Shown here: piece after piece, positions 45,003 to 54,328 of the stretch
How the letters are laid out: every line of letters begins with the position of its first letter
Numbering within the stretch: position 1 is the first letter of the stretch
Program-made: the position numbers and the translations under genes
Notes under the pieces: generated by a model
What the model was told of the DNA's origin: nothing
What the model saw: only the letters and a program-made list of their open reading frames with translations
Databases searched by the model: none
Source: Blastopirellula marina
GTDB lineage: Bacteria > Planctomycetota > Planctomycetia > Pirellulales > Pirellulaceae
Direction: 5' to 3'
Length of the DNA stretch: 64,000 bases
Assembly: GCF_002967765.1 (NCBI RefSeq)
Contig: NZ_PUHY01000012.1
Span: forward strand, 186,001 to 250,000

Positions 45003-47063
45003 ATGGCACGACGCATTTTGGTCACCTCTGCCCTGCCGTACGCGAATGGGCCGATCCATATCGGGCATCTGGTGGAATATATCCAGACCGATATCTGGGT
45101 CCGCTTCCAGAAGCTGCAAGGCAACGATTGCCGTTATTTCTGCGCCGACGACACGCACGGCACGGCAATCATGATCAGCGCCCAGAAGAACGGTGTGACC
45201 GAAGAGCAGTTCATCGCCAAGATGAGCGAAGAGCACCAGCAAGACTTCGCCGGTTTCGGCATCGAGTTCGACAACTACGGCTCGACCCACAGCGATGAAA
45301 ATCGCGTCCTCTGTGGCGAGTTCTGGCAATCACTGCGCGAAGCCGACTTGGTTGTCGAAAAGGATGTCTCTCAGCTGTACGATCCAGAAGCGAAAACCTT
45401 CCTCGCTGATCGTTTCGTACGTGGAACCTGTCCCAAATGCGGCGCCGAGAACCAGCCTGGCGATAACTGTTCGAAGTGTGGTGCTGCTTATACCCCAGCC
45501 GACTTGGTCAACCCCAAGAGCACGCTCTCCGGTGCGACTCCGGAACTGAAGACTTGGAAGCACTTGTTCGTGCAGCTTGAGAAGTTGCACCCATTCCTGG
45601 AAGAATGGTCGCAAAGCGGGAAACACCTGCAAGATGAAGTTGCGAACTACTTGAAAGGTCACTTCCTCGGGGAAGAGCTTCGCGACTGGGATGTTTCGCG
45701 CCCAGGTCCCTACTTTGGCTTCGAGATCCCCGACAGTCCAGGCGACTACTGGTATGTCTGGTTCGACGCGCCGATCGGGTACATCGCCTCGACACAGCAG
45801 TGGTGTGACAAAAACGGCGAAGACCTGGCTAAGTGGTGGAAGAACCCGGAAACCGAAATCCACCATTTCATCGGCAAAGATATTACCTACTTCCATACGC
45901 TGTTCTGGCCCGGCATGCTCAAGACAGCCGGTTACAATCTGCCGACTAAGGTCCATATCCACGGCTTCCTGACAGTGGATGGCAAGAAGATGTCCAAGAG
46001 CGATGGGACGTTCATCAAGGCAGCGACCTACCTGAAGCATCTGGATCCTGCCTACGTCCGTTATTACTACGCCACCAAGCTCGGTCCGCGCCTGGATGAT
46101 CTCGATTTGAACGTGAAGGAATTCGTCGACAAGGTCGATGCCGATCTTCGCGGCAAAGTGGTCAACCTCGCCTCGCGGGCCGCCAAATTCGTCGAAAAGA
46201 CAGGGCTATCCGAGACCTATCCGGACGACGGTGGCTTGTTCGAGCGTGGTACGAAAGCAGGCGCTGAAATCGCCAAGGCGTACGAGGATTGTGACCTGAA
46301 TAAGGCCATGAGATTAATCCTGGAGCTGGCCGACGCTGCGAATCCTTACATTGAGGCGAATAAGCCGTGGGAGCTTCGCAAAGATCCTGCCAACGCCCAG
46401 AAGCTGCAAGATGTCTGCACGGTCGGGATCAATTTGTTCCGGCAGATCATTGTGTACCTGACGCCGGTGCTGCCCAAGTTGGCCGCCGACACCGGTGCAC
46501 TGCTGAACGATCCAATTACCAGTTGGGAGCAATCCCAGACTCCGTTGACTGGCACCGCCGTCAATAAATTCCAACACCTGATCCAACGGGTCGAACCCGA
46601 TAAGGTCCAAGCCATGATTGATGACAGCAAGGAAGAAGCTGCCGCCGAATCCCCCGCGACCGAAAGCCAAGCCGACACGACGGCGGCCAAGTTCGAGGAC
46701 AGCGGTCAGCCGCTGATCGACGAACCGATGACCGAAGAGTGCACGATCGACGACTTCGTGAAAGTCGACCTGCGTGTTGCTCGGGTCCTTTCGGCGGAAG
46801 AGGTCCCCGATGCTCGGAAGCTGCTGAAGCTGACGCTGGGACTGGGTGGCGACGCGCGAAAGCAAGTCTTCGCCGGGATCAAAGCGGCCTACAAGCCGGA
46901 AGAACTGGTCGGACGACTGGTGATCATGGTCGCCAACCTCAAGCCACGCCAAATGAAGTTTGGCCTCAGCGAAGGCATGGTTTGCGCCAGTGGCCCGGGC
47001 GGTGAAGAAGTCTTCCTGCTCAGCCCCGACGATGGTGCCAAGCCCGGCCAGCGGATTCACTAG
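45003..47063 (+). CDS. metG: Methionyl-tRNA synthetase, 686 aa
   Basis: Class I signatures are complete: PIHIGH (17-22) and [10 protein letters not shown] (about 325-333). The zinc-binding insert [18 protein letters not shown] has the four cysteines seen in E. coli-type MetRS. An anticodon-binding helical domain (about 380-545) is followed by a Ser/Ala/Glu-rich linker (about 545-580) and a C-terminal tRNA-binding EMAP-II-like domain ([28 protein letters not shown]). It charges tRNA-Met in the cytoplasm. GAGAGGAAG lies 4-12 nt before the ATG. Confidence 0.97.
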   Translation: MARRILVTSALPYANGPIHIGHLVEYIQTDIWVRFQKLQGNDCRYFCADDTHGTAIMISAQKNGVTEEQFIAKMSEEHQQDFAGFGIEFDNYGSTHSDENRVLCGEFWQSLREADLVVEKDVSQLYDPEAKTFLADRFVRGTCPKCGAENQPGDNCSKCGAAYTPADLVNPKSTLSGATPELKTWKHLFVQLEKLHPFLEEWSQSGKHLQDEVANYLKGHFLGEELRDWDVSRPGPYFGFEIPDSPGDYWYVWFDAPIGYIASTQQWCDKNGEDLAKWWKNPETEIHHFIGKDITYFHTLFWPGMLKTAGYNLPTKVHIHGFLTVDGKKMSKSDGTFIKAATYLKHLDPAYVRYYYATKLGPRLDDLDLNVKEFVDKVDADLRGKVVNLASRAAKFVEKTGLSETYPDDGGLFERGTKAGAEIAKAYEDCDLNKAMRLILELADAANPYIEANKPWELRKDPANAQKLQDVCTVGINLFRQIIVYLTPVLPKLAADTGALLNDPITSWEQSQTPLTGTAVNKFQHLIQRVEPDKVQAMIDDSKEEAAAESPATESQADTTAAKFEDSGQPLIDEPMTEECTIDDFVKVDLRVARVLSAEEVPDARKLLKLTLGLGGDARKQVFAGIKAAYKPEELVGRLVIMVANLKPRQMKFGLSEGMVCASGPGGEEVFLLSPDDGAKPGQRIH

Positions 47064-47089
47064 GCGAATCTAGTCATCCGAAAGAAGAG

Positions 47090-47213
47090 TCATAACCACG
47101 GATCACACTGATATCACCGAATAGATGTTCGCCTCGCCGATGGCGAGGCGAACATTTTTCTAATCGTTGCCCATCCGTGTCATCCGTGGTTACTCTTATC
47201 TAGGCCGATCACG
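47090..47213. repeat. Inverted dispersed-type repeat around the metG terminator
   Basis: ATAACCACGGATCACACTGAT (47091 onward) and, in opposite orientation, GTAACCACGGATGACACGGAT (ending near 47198) flank the metG terminator. The core ACCACGGATnACACnGAT resembles repeat units common in planctomycete and other genomes. The two arms are imperfect copies of each other. Confidence 0.55.
47125..47155 (+). terminator. metG rho-independent terminator
   Basis: ATGTTCGCCTCGCC (47125-47138) pairs with GGCGAGGCGAACAT (47142-47155), a 14-bp perfect stem with a 3-nt loop, followed by TTTTTCT. It lies 62 bases past the metG stop. Confidence 0.85.
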
Positions 47214-47217
47214 CTTC

Positions 47218-47748
47218 TTACGTCCCACGCAGCCCCAGTACCATTTCTACGGCGTAAGAATCTAAGCCCAGTTTGGCGGCGATTTCTTCTTGAGTGCTTC
47301 CAGCATCGGCCATCTCGTAGACTTCGATTTTCTTTGCTTCGTCGCACAACAGTTCCGACACGGCGGCGAAGTTCGGGGCGCCCTGGTCCGTCAATTCTTG
47401 GCTTTCACGGATGACCGGTTCGATGGCGGCTTTCTCTTCCGCGCTGAGAGGCGCGGCTTTCACCTTCAACAAGGTACGATGCAGAATCAGCAGCTTGGTA
47501 TCAACAATGGCCTGAAGCTCGCGGGTTCGCTCGAGCATTTCGACCTGCCACTGATTAAGCTCTTGCGGACCATCCGACATGGTCCATTCTTTGGGCTGCG
47601 GCCGGGGATTCCGCGCGAGGTAGTCATCTTTACCCCGCTCTCTCTTGGCGCGTAGCTGTCCTTTCCAGTTCCGGCGCATCAGCAACCAGATGAGAAGGAT
47701 CAAACCTCCAAAGAACATCAAATATGGTGCGTATCCATCTTCGCCCAT
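47218..47748 (-). CDS. Single-pass membrane protein with C-terminal helix-turn-helix-like segment, 176 aa
   Basis: Residues 9-24 (LMFFGGLILLIWLLM) form one membrane helix, then a basic juxtamembrane stretch (RRNWKGQLRAKRERGKDD). A coiled-coil-like part (about 65-115) follows. The last 30 residues (MADAGSTQEEIAAKLGLDSYAVEMVLGL) resemble a helix-turn-helix of the kind found in MarR or sigma-4-like domains, which is odd in a membrane-anchored protein. No family assigned. AAGGAAG lies 8 nt upstream of the ATG. It is the third gene of a minus-strand operon after the rlmN-like gene and another hypothetical. Confidence 0.65.
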   Translation of the reverse strand: MGEDGYAPYLMFFGGLILLIWLLMRRNWKGQLRAKRERGKDDYLARNPRPQPKEWTMSDGPQELNQWQVEMLERTRELQAIVDTKLLILHRTLLKVKAAPLSAEEKAAIEPVIRESQELTDQGAPNFAAVSELLCDEAKKIEVYEMADAGSTQEEIAAKLGLDSYAVEMVLGLRGT

Positions 47749-47781
47749 GACCGGCTTCCTTGCTGGCGGCGTCTGCCACGG

Positions 47782-48447
47782 TTACTGGTCGAGCACGAGG
47801 TACTTGTCCAATAAGGCCTCGACCCCGATGCAATACTGCGAGCTGCTTTCGTTCTCTTCGTAAACTGGATCCATCGCCACGGCAGAAACCGAGTCACGCA
47901 AACCAAGTAAGATCTTGCGGACATGTTCCATGTTGTGCAGCGTGACAACTTCACCTTCTTTGTCTTGCGTCTCGGCGTACTTCTTGGCTTTCTCTTCGTC
48001 GGTAAATAGGTTCAAGAGTGTCATCGACTCACCCTCTTCGCCGTTGCCGACCGTGCTGGAATAGCCGTCGGCCTGATTCACCACGTATACCGGATAGTTC
48101 CACGGCGAGTTATCGACGATCAAGTAATCTTCCAGCAGCGTCTTGATCTTGGCAATCCACTTGGCGTTGATGTCGAACTCGACTGGCTCTGGATCGTATG
48201 CCACTTTGGTAACCGGCAGCTTCAAACTCTTCAAAAACCAGCGAAACTCACGATCGTTATTCAACTGTCGTGGCTCGCCGATGATGCCGAACTGCTGCAT
48301 AAAACCGAGCGCGATCGCTTCCGTGGAATGTGTCGTCAGAATATGCTGCGGCTGATCGTCCGTGTCTTGCGGATCGACGATCGACGTGTATCCCCCGCCA
48401 TGAGCAATCAGATACAGCGGATATTCCCATTGAATCGGGGCAGACAT
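47782..48447 (-). CDS. Hypothetical protein with two-fold internal repeat, 221 aa
   Basis: Two similar halves are visible: WEYPLYLIAHGGGYTSIVD near residue 6 and WNYPVYVVNQADGYSSTVG near 115. Each is followed by an acidic stretch, a short TT/TL strand segment and a helix. Each half ends with a LLxxYLIVDN- or LLDKYLVLDQ-like strand. This resembles SseB-type small alpha/beta folds but is not a secure match. Function unknown. An AGGAAGCTT box lies 9 nt before the ATG at 48447; TTG two codons upstream is the alternative. It lies 32 bases after the rlmN-like gene and 33 before the membrane protein, so all three are probably co-transcribed. Confidence 0.65.
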   Translation of the reverse strand: MSAPIQWEYPLYLIAHGGGYTSIVDPQDTDDQPQHILTTHSTEAIALGFMQQFGIIGEPRQLNNDREFRWFLKSLKLPVTKVAYDPEPVEFDINAKWIAKIKTLLEDYLIVDNSPWNYPVYVVNQADGYSSTVGNGEEGESMTLLNLFTDEEKAKKYAETQDKEGEVVTLHNMEHVRKILLGLRDSVSAVAMDPVYEENESSSQYCIGVEALLDKYLVLDQ

Positions 48448-48479
48448 GTCCAAGCTTCCTCCCTTTTTCCTATCCCTGG

Positions 48480-49556
48480 TTACTTCGTGGCGGTTTGCGT
48501 GGCCCGCAATTGCTTCGCGATCTCACGATTCTCACGTTGAATCAGTTGCCCGCACGCGGCGGCGATGTCCGCACCCAATGAATACCGAATCGTCACCGGG
48601 AAGCCAGCGGCTTTCAACGTATTGCCGAATCGCTCGCGTGTCGCCTGACTGCTGCCGGTCAGATGATCCGCGCCATCGATCGAATTGTACGGGATTAAGT
48701 TGATATGTGCGGGGATGTTTTCCAGGAAAGCGATCAGTTTTTCCGCATCGGAGTCTCGATCGGTTCGCCCGTCAAGCATCAGGTACTCGATCATGATTCT
48801 TCTCTTTTCCGACAGCTTGAGCTTCAGCAGCGTCTCTCGCAGCCGGGCAAGCGGGACACTTTTGGCCAGCGGGATTAGTTCCTGGCGGCCAGATTCGTCG
48901 GCACTGTGTAAGCTGAGAGCCAAGTTCACCTGGGGAAACTGCTCATCGAGCCGTAGCATCTCGTCTGGAATGCCGACCGTCGAGACAAGTAGTCGTTGCA
49001 GCGAGTAATCCAATAACAGCGGCGATGAAAGTACCGCGATCGCTTCGTTCAGGTTTGCCGGATTGTGAAGTGGTTCCCCCATGCCCATGAACACAATGTT
49101 TCGGACGCGGCGGTCTTCTTTCCGCAACAGCTCATTCGCTTGGACAACCTGATCGAGGATCTGGGCCGTGGTCAGGTTCCGGGCAATTCCCATCTGGCCT
49201 GTCGCGCAAAAACGGCAAGCGGCCGCACAGCCAACTTGCGAAGAAATGCACAGCGATGTCCGCCCTGTACCGGCCCGCAAGATCACCGACTCGATCATTA
49301 ACCCTTCGTCGGTACGAAATAGCAGCTTGCTGGCCCCGTCCAGCTGCGAGTCATGCCGTTCGGCCAGGACTAAGGGATGCGGCTTGATCTCGGCCTTGAT
49401 GGTCGAAGCGACGTCAGGCGAAACTTCTGCCAGCGCCTCTTCGAACGACCAGCCCTGCTTCAGCCACCGCGTGCGAAACTTGCGGAGCGAATGAACGGTT
49501 TGCGAATCGTTGCCGAATCGCGCATTCCAGGCGTTAACGTCGTACCAGTGCAGCAT
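48480..49556 (-). CDS. rlmN: RlmN-like 23S rRNA/tRNA adenine C2-methyltransferase, 358 aa
   Basis: A radical-SAM core with CAAACRFCATGQMG (CxxxCxxC, three cluster cysteines), GMGEPL, STVG and HSADESGRQELIP, all standard RlmN/Cfr signatures. The C-terminal conserved cysteine is in DIAAACGQL, equivalent to the residue that forms the protein-RNA intermediate in RlmN. The enzyme adds a methyl to C2 of A2503 in 23S rRNA and A37 of some tRNAs. The N-terminus lacks the classical MKxxxxLxxLxxxEL start, so it belongs to a more divergent branch. Start at 49556 is preferred; a longer frame adds 33 residues without support. Confidence 0.85.
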   Translation of the reverse strand: MLHWYDVNAWNARFGNDSQTVHSLRKFRTRWLKQGWSFEEALAEVSPDVASTIKAEIKPHPLVLAERHDSQLDGASKLLFRTDEGLMIESVILRAGTGRTSLCISSQVGCAAACRFCATGQMGIARNLTTAQILDQVVQANELLRKEDRRVRNIVFMGMGEPLHNPANLNEAIAVLSSPLLLDYSLQRLLVSTVGIPDEMLRLDEQFPQVNLALSLHSADESGRQELIPLAKSVPLARLRETLLKLKLSEKRRIMIEYLMLDGRTDRDSDAEKLIAFLENIPAHINLIPYNSIDGADHLTGSSQATRERFGNTLKAAGFPVTIRYSLGADIAAACGQLIQRENREIAKQLRATQTATK

Positions 49557-49737
49557 AAAAGAAGTTCTCGAGTGCTCGCTCCAAGTATAACAGCCGTGTG
49601 CCGAATCGTACGATGCTACTTGACAACCTTGCCGCAACTTTTGACACGTAGCCACCTGACGGGATCGCCCAAACCGAGTTCGATCGCAATAATTCCCTCC
49701 TATCGGATCGACTTATCCCCCTTCAGGTGCCCAATCT

Positions 49738-50091
49738 ATGTCCACTATTTTGACCACTTCGGTCTTGCTGGCGATGTCGAATATCTTCATGACGTTTGCT
49801 TGGTACGCCCACTTGAAGGACCTCGATAAGCGGCCCTGGATCTTGGCGGTCCTGATAAGCTGGGGAATTGCCTTCTTCGAATACCTCATTCAGGTCCCAG
49901 CCAACCGGATCGGGTTTTCCGAAATGAGCCTCGGACAACTCAAGATCTTGCAGGAAGCGATCACCCTGACCGTGTTCGTCCCATTTGCAATCTTTTACAT
50001 GAAACAACCACTAAAGCTCGACTTCCTGTGGGCGGCGCTGTGCATCTGCGGTGCGGTTTACTTCATCTTCCGTGGGAACCCGGCCAGTTAG
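49738..50091 (+). CDS. DUF486 (DMT-superfamily-like) small membrane protein, 117 aa
   Basis: Four hydrophobic segments: about 4-20, 30-47, 72-88 and 95-110. FMTFAWYAHLK in helix 1 and the motif SWGIAFFEYLIQVPANRIG are characteristic of DUF486, a half-size drug/metabolite transporter-like family. It probably works as a dimer; the substrate is unknown. It stands between divergent rlmN and the next hypothetical, with a clean ATG. Confidence 0.85.
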   Translation: MSTILTTSVLLAMSNIFMTFAWYAHLKDLDKRPWILAVLISWGIAFFEYLIQVPANRIGFSEMSLGQLKILQEAITLTVFVPFAIFYMKQPLKLDFLWAALCICGAVYFIFRGNPAS

Positions 50092-50205
50092 TTAGGTGTC
50101 CTTTAAAAGCGTTGATTGTGGGCGCTACAGTATCGAGAACGTGTCCACACTGCAAGTAAATGTTTCCCCTTTCCTGATAGACAATTCGTCTCGGCAACGA
50201 ATCCG

Positions 50206-50976
50206 ATGGATGAACTCTCAAACCTCGCAGAAAGGTTCTCTGCCTCGCCAGACGCGATTTGGAACAAACTGCGACCGGCGATCGATAACAAGATGCTGCG
50301 AGACATCGCGATGGCCGACTACGGAAACGGTGCCGATCAGGCATACGATCTGCTTCGCGTCATCCGTGATCGGGGAGAATTGCCGCAGCCGCTGCCATCG
50401 CAATTGGACGAAGTCCTCCATCTAACTCGTTGGTGCGATCCTGACCGGCCAGAAAAGTCTCCGTTTGCCCCCGGCCCAACTGGCCAGAATGGGCACCTGA
50501 CGCGGTTATTTGCCTGCGCGATCTTACTGCGCGCCGCCGATACCCCAGCCTGCCTGTATCGTCACGACAGTTACGATTCCACAATTGCCCAGGCCCTTCA
50601 AAGCAGCAAAGCACTCGGCCACGACTTCGACCTGGCTCTGGGACAATATCTTGCGTGGCGTCTCTCGCAGGACGAACCGCTGGGCGAACTGTCTTATTCT
50701 CTGTTAGGCCTACTAATTGTGCTCCTTCGCACTCAGCCACGGCAGGAGATTGAGCCGCTTGTCGAGCATCTGGCGGAGATATTGAAGCGACACGAGGAAC
50801 TCGTACAGGCAATAAACGGTCCCCTTCATTCCACCGAGCCGTGTCCCAGCGAATTCAGCATTCAGCAAGGTTTCTGGAAACCACTCGCGAAAGAATTGAA
50901 TGGATACGCAGAGAAGATCAACTCGCCTGAACTACGCGAACGCTTGCAGTTCATCGCGCTGACCCTGGAGGAGTGA
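50206..50976 (+). CDS. Hypothetical helical protein, 256 aa
   Basis: Not recognised. The sequence is almost entirely helical: MDELSNLAERFSASPDAIW, then an Arg-rich N-terminal half, a hydrophobic LSYSLLGLLIVLLRTQP near residue 175, and a C-terminal helical part (KRHEELVQAING). There is no signal peptide or long membrane segment, so it is probably cytoplasmic. It may fold like a TPR/HEAT-like adaptor. The start at 50206 lacks a clear ribosome-binding site. It follows DUF486 by 114 bases and converges with the TIM-barrel gene. Confidence 0.55.
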   Translation: MDELSNLAERFSASPDAIWNKLRPAIDNKMLRDIAMADYGNGADQAYDLLRVIRDRGELPQPLPSQLDEVLHLTRWCDPDRPEKSPFAPGPTGQNGHLTRLFACAILLRAADTPACLYRHDSYDSTIAQALQSSKALGHDFDLALGQYLAWRLSQDEPLGELSYSLLGLLIVLLRTQPRQEIEPLVEHLAEILKRHEELVQAINGPLHSTEPCPSEFSIQQGFWKPLAKELNGYAEKINSPELRERLQFIALTLEE

Positions 50977-50997
50977 TGTCGATCAGTAACACGTCGC

Positions 50998-51903
50998 TTA
51001 ACTCAGTTTTTCTTTCAGATAAGCGATATCGCGTTTCATGGCGGCCAGGTTCTTGGCGACCATTTCGTCACCCTTCAACCCGTGCAAGTATTCGACATGC
51101 AGCGAGATCGGACCGTTGTAGTCGCTTTCCTTGAGGAGTTTATAAAACTGGTCAGGCAGTTCGCCTTGGGTAATCGAGCACCAAGCCGGCTTGCCGCCGT
51201 TGCCGGTAAAATCTTTGATATAAACCGAGCCTAAGTGCGATTGAACCAGATTCCATTGAATCGGCCACGATGTATTTCCTTCGACTCGGGCATGGCCGAT
51301 ATCGAAGGCCATTGCGATATGCTGAGGATCGTACTGACGCACCAAGTGATAGATATCCCAGATCGGTGCCCCGACGTACTGACTGCCGGAATGATTTTGG
51401 TAGACCGCCTGGATGCCGATCTCCTCGTTCATCGCGACCAGGTCCTTCAGCATCGCACCTGCTTCGCGCAACTGGCGCGTGACCGGCTTCTTCAAGTCGT
51501 ACTTGTAGTAGTTCATCCGGTAACGCGGAATCCCCAAATCTTTGGCCACCTTCAGTGTCTCTTCCGCATTGGGCGAATCAACGCTGTTGATACTGGAGGT
51601 AAGAATATCGATCGTCAGCCCCCGCTTCTTCAGCGCTGCGACGAACTTCGGCAACTCGTCCGCGACGTTCTCCGGCTCGATGTGTCCTTTGATGCGAATA
51701 GGGGCTTCGATCCCATCGAAACCGAGTTCCGCCACCGCATCGGCCATCTGGTCGTAGCTAAGGGGCTGTAGGAACTTGGTGAATGTGATTAGCTTCCAGC
51801 GAATGGGCGTGGGTTGGGCCGCCGGTAAAGCACTTCCCAGCGAAAGCGCCGCGGCGGTACCCAGGGTCGAAGTAAGCAGCTGACGTCGATTGAGGCTAGA
51901 CAT
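50998..51903 (-). CDS. Exported xylose isomerase-like TIM-barrel protein, 301 aa
   Basis: MSSLNRRQLLTSTLGTAAA is a Tat-type signal with NRR before a hydrophobic segment and a SALPAAQP cleavage region. The rest is a TIM barrel of the sugar-phosphate isomerase/epimerase superfamily, with FDGIEAPIRIKGH, YQNHSGSQYVG, AMAFDIGHARVEG and SLHVEYLHG. The His/Asp/Glu positions expected for metal binding are present. Such secreted members are widespread in planctomycetes; substrate unknown. AAGGAA is 8 nt before the ATG. It lies 11 bases after the NHL gene, so the two are co-transcribed. Confidence 0.85.
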   Translation of the reverse strand: MSSLNRRQLLTSTLGTAAALSLGSALPAAQPTPIRWKLITFTKFLQPLSYDQMADAVAELGFDGIEAPIRIKGHIEPENVADELPKFVAALKKRGLTIDILTSSINSVDSPNAEETLKVAKDLGIPRYRMNYYKYDLKKPVTRQLREAGAMLKDLVAMNEEIGIQAVYQNHSGSQYVGAPIWDIYHLVRQYDPQHIAMAFDIGHARVEGNTSWPIQWNLVQSHLGSVYIKDFTGNGGKPAWCSITQGELPDQFYKLLKESDYNGPISLHVEYLHGLKGDEMVAKNLAAMKRDIAYLKEKLS

Positions 51904-51914
51904 GATCGGGTTCC

Positions 51915-53027
51915 TTAGTTTGCCGACGGGATCACTTTGCGAACCCGATGATTGTTTGTGTCGCCAATGTAGAGGGCGTTGTCTGGCCCAATGCCAATTC
52001 CATGCGGCCGATCCATCTTCGCTTCCGTCGCCGGGCCTTTGTCACCGCCGTAGCCTCGTCCTTGCGGACCAACCCCTGCGACGGTGCGAATTTTGTCGTT
52101 GACAGGATCAATCTCGCGAATCACTTGGTTTTCTGTATCGACGATATAAATGTTGCCGTTAGGCGCTTTGGAAATTCCTTTGGGACCGTTCATCGTGGCC
52201 TCTTTTGCACTGCCACCGTCGCCGCTGAAGCCCGTCTTGCCGGTACCGGCGATGTGATGAATACGACGTCCCTTTTTGTCCAAACGCCAGACACTGTTTC
52301 CTTCTCGCAGCGCAATCCACAGCGAGTCGCCGTCGTAGAATAATGCTCGCGGGCCGAGGATAGGTTTACCCTCGGTCGTTTCCCCGTCGGTGGGCAGTTT
52401 CTTTTCGCCGTTGCCAGCGATTGATTTGATCATGCCGGTAGTCAGATCGATGATCCGAATTCGATGATTCTGAATGTCAGCCACGAACAAGTAACGATCG
52501 TCATCGGTCAACGCGATACTATGCGGTCGGTTAAACTGGGCTTCGATCGCGGGGCCTTTGTCGCCACCGTACCCTGGCTTACCAGTTCCCGCCACGGTCG
52601 AGATCGTCCCCGTCTTGGCATCGACCTTGCGGATAAGATGATTTTGCATTTCGACGAAGTACATGTCGCCGTTGGTGGCGAATCGGACTTCATAGGGCTC
52701 GTTCAACTGCGCTTCGGTCGCCGGGCCGCCGTCGCCGGAATAACCTTTCGTTCCGTTGCCAGCCACGGTGGTGACCTGCTTGGTATCGAGATCGACTCGC
52801 AGCACACGATGGTTCTCGACTTCGGTCACATACATCGCCCCATCCGGGCCAATCAGCACGCCAAATGGCTGACCAATGTTGACCTGATCGACCGGTCCAC
52901 TGTTCTCTGAAAGCTCTTTCTGGCCTGTCCCAGCGACGGTGATGATGTCACCAAACTCGTCCGCAACAAGGCAAGACACAGGAAGCAATAGAAGCACAAA
53001 GGGAACCAAGGCAAGTCGACGTAGCAT
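51915..53027 (-). CDS. Exported NHL-repeat beta-propeller protein, 370 aa
   Basis: A signal peptide (about 1-22, LVPFVLLLLPVSCLVADE) precedes six NHL-like repeats. Each carries a version of VAGxGxxGxxGDGGPAxEA and PxGxxxxxxGxxYxxDxxNHRVR. This is a six-bladed propeller, typically a binding or scaffold domain; it may bind a carbohydrate or protein partner outside the cytoplasm. No catalytic motif is visible. It is transcribed before the TIM-barrel gene with an 11-base gap; the two probably work together in breakdown or recognition of a polymer. Confidence 0.85.
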   Translation of the reverse strand: MLRRLALVPFVLLLLPVSCLVADEFGDIITVAGTGQKELSENSGPVDQVNIGQPFGVLIGPDGAMYVTEVENHRVLRVDLDTKQVTTVAGNGTKGYSGDGGPATEAQLNEPYEVRFATNGDMYFVEMQNHLIRKVDAKTGTISTVAGTGKPGYGGDKGPAIEAQFNRPHSIALTDDDRYLFVADIQNHRIRIIDLTTGMIKSIAGNGEKKLPTDGETTEGKPILGPRALFYDGDSLWIALREGNSVWRLDKKGRRIHHIAGTGKTGFSGDGGSAKEATMNGPKGISKAPNGNIYIVDTENQVIREIDPVNDKIRTVAGVGPQGRGYGGDKGPATEAKMDRPHGIGIGPDNALYIGDTNNHRVRKVIPSAN

Positions 53028-53054
53028 GAGATCGATTTCGGCAGGATTGGGGAA

Positions 53055-53087
53055 TAAAAAAGGCGGGCACCCAAGAGGATGTCCGCC
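53055..53087 (-). terminator. Terminator of the quinone oxidoreductase gene
   Basis: On the minus strand GGCGGACA (53087-53080) pairs with TGCCCGCC (53069-53062), one G-U pair, followed by TTTTTTATTCC (53061-53051). It sits between the stop at 53115 and the NHL gene's start at 53027. Confidence 0.8.
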
Positions 53088-53114
53088 GCATTATAAACTG
53101 CCGAAATTTGCAAA

Positions 53115-54110
53115 TCACGGCTTGATCACAATTTTCCCGGCCAGCGTCCCTGCTTGACGCAATGTGTTGTCTTCCTGCAATTGATGGGCGGCGGCCGCTT
53201 CTGACAGAGGGAACTCTTTGCCGATTTGCGCCTTCAGCTTTCCTTCCGATAACCACTGGCTGATCTCTTTCCCGCACACTTCCATTTCTTCGGGCGTGGC
53301 CTTAAACATCACGAACCCGTGCAGGCTACATTCCTTGACATAGAACGGACCAACCGGGAAGGGTGGTCGTGCGTCACGTCCGGCCATCAACACCATGCGA
53401 CATCGCTCGGCCGCAATGCTGACCAGGAAATCAAAGTCTGGCTCGCGGATTGTTTCCCAAATGACATTCACGCCGCTCGGACAAATCTTCAATACTTCTT
53501 CCGCGACGTTTTGCGTCTTGTAGTTGAAGATGTGATCCGCACCGAGTTCTTTACATAGCTCGGCCTTCTCGTCACTACCGGCAGTCGTTAAAACGGTTGC
53601 CCCCATTGCCTTGGCCATCTGCACGACCATCGAACCAACCCCGCCCGAGCCACCATGGACAAAGATGGTTTCGCCCTGCTTAAGTCGAGCGTTATCAGCC
53701 CCAAGCCCAATGTGGGCGGTCACGCCCGTCAAAGCACATGCGGCTGCAGCTTCGTCGCTTACGTTGTCAGGGGTCGCGTACAGCCAATGCTCGTCGACAA
53801 CGGCATATTCCGCGAACGTCCCTTGCCGACCGACCAAACCTTGGTTCGTTCCCCAGACGCGCTGTCCAACCATGAACTTTTGGGTTCCCGGCCCGACGGC
53901 TTCGATCGTTCCCGCCAAGTCACTACCGGTAATAAAGGGCTTGGGAAGCTCCCAGTAGTTCGCTCCGTTGCGAATGTACGTATCGATTGGGTTCAACGCC
54001 GCTGCCCCGACCTTGACCAGTACTTGACCGTTACCCGGCTCTGGGGTCGGCAGGTCGCCATATTGAATGACTTCCGGTGGTCCAGTCTCTTCGATATAAG
54101 CGGCTTTCAT
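53115..54110 (-). CDS. NADPH:quinone oxidoreductase (zeta-crystallin-like MDR), 331 aa
   Basis: A complete medium-chain reductase: ALNPIDTYIRNG, GSDLAGTIEAVG, the NADPH-binding HGGSGGVGSMVVQMAKAMGA (about 145-165), and GADHIFNYKTQ. The zinc ligands of alcohol dehydrogenases are missing, which places it with quinone/enoyl reductases. Reduces quinones or alkenals with NADPH. Length 331 is normal. AGGAAAAG is 7 nt before the ATG at 54110; the longer frame adds 12 residues. It is followed by its own terminator. Confidence 0.88.
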   Translation of the reverse strand: MKAAYIEETGPPEVIQYGDLPTPEPGNGQVLVKVGAAALNPIDTYIRNGANYWELPKPFITGSDLAGTIEAVGPGTQKFMVGQRVWGTNQGLVGRQGTFAEYAVVDEHWLYATPDNVSDEAAAACALTGVTAHIGLGADNARLKQGETIFVHGGSGGVGSMVVQMAKAMGATVLTTAGSDEKAELCKELGADHIFNYKTQNVAEEVLKICPSGVNVIWETIREPDFDFLVSIAAERCRMVLMAGRDARPPFPVGPFYVKECSLHGFVMFKATPEEMEVCGKEISQWLSEGKLKAQIGKEFPLSEAAAAHQLQEDNTLRQAGTLAGKIVIKP

Positions 54111-54328
54111 GGGATTTCTTTTCCTCGCAAGGGTGTCGGGGCTCACTATCCCTCATCTTACCGTGCAGGCACTTCGTTACAAACCGGGTGACCGCCACCT
54201 AAATTCATGAACAATTCTCACCTTATTCATGCACACTTATGGGTGAATCTCACCAGAGTTTCCCCATGCTTGCAAGTTTCTCTAGAATAGAACTTTGCAA
54301 GTTCATCGCCACCAAGGACCGAGCCCCC

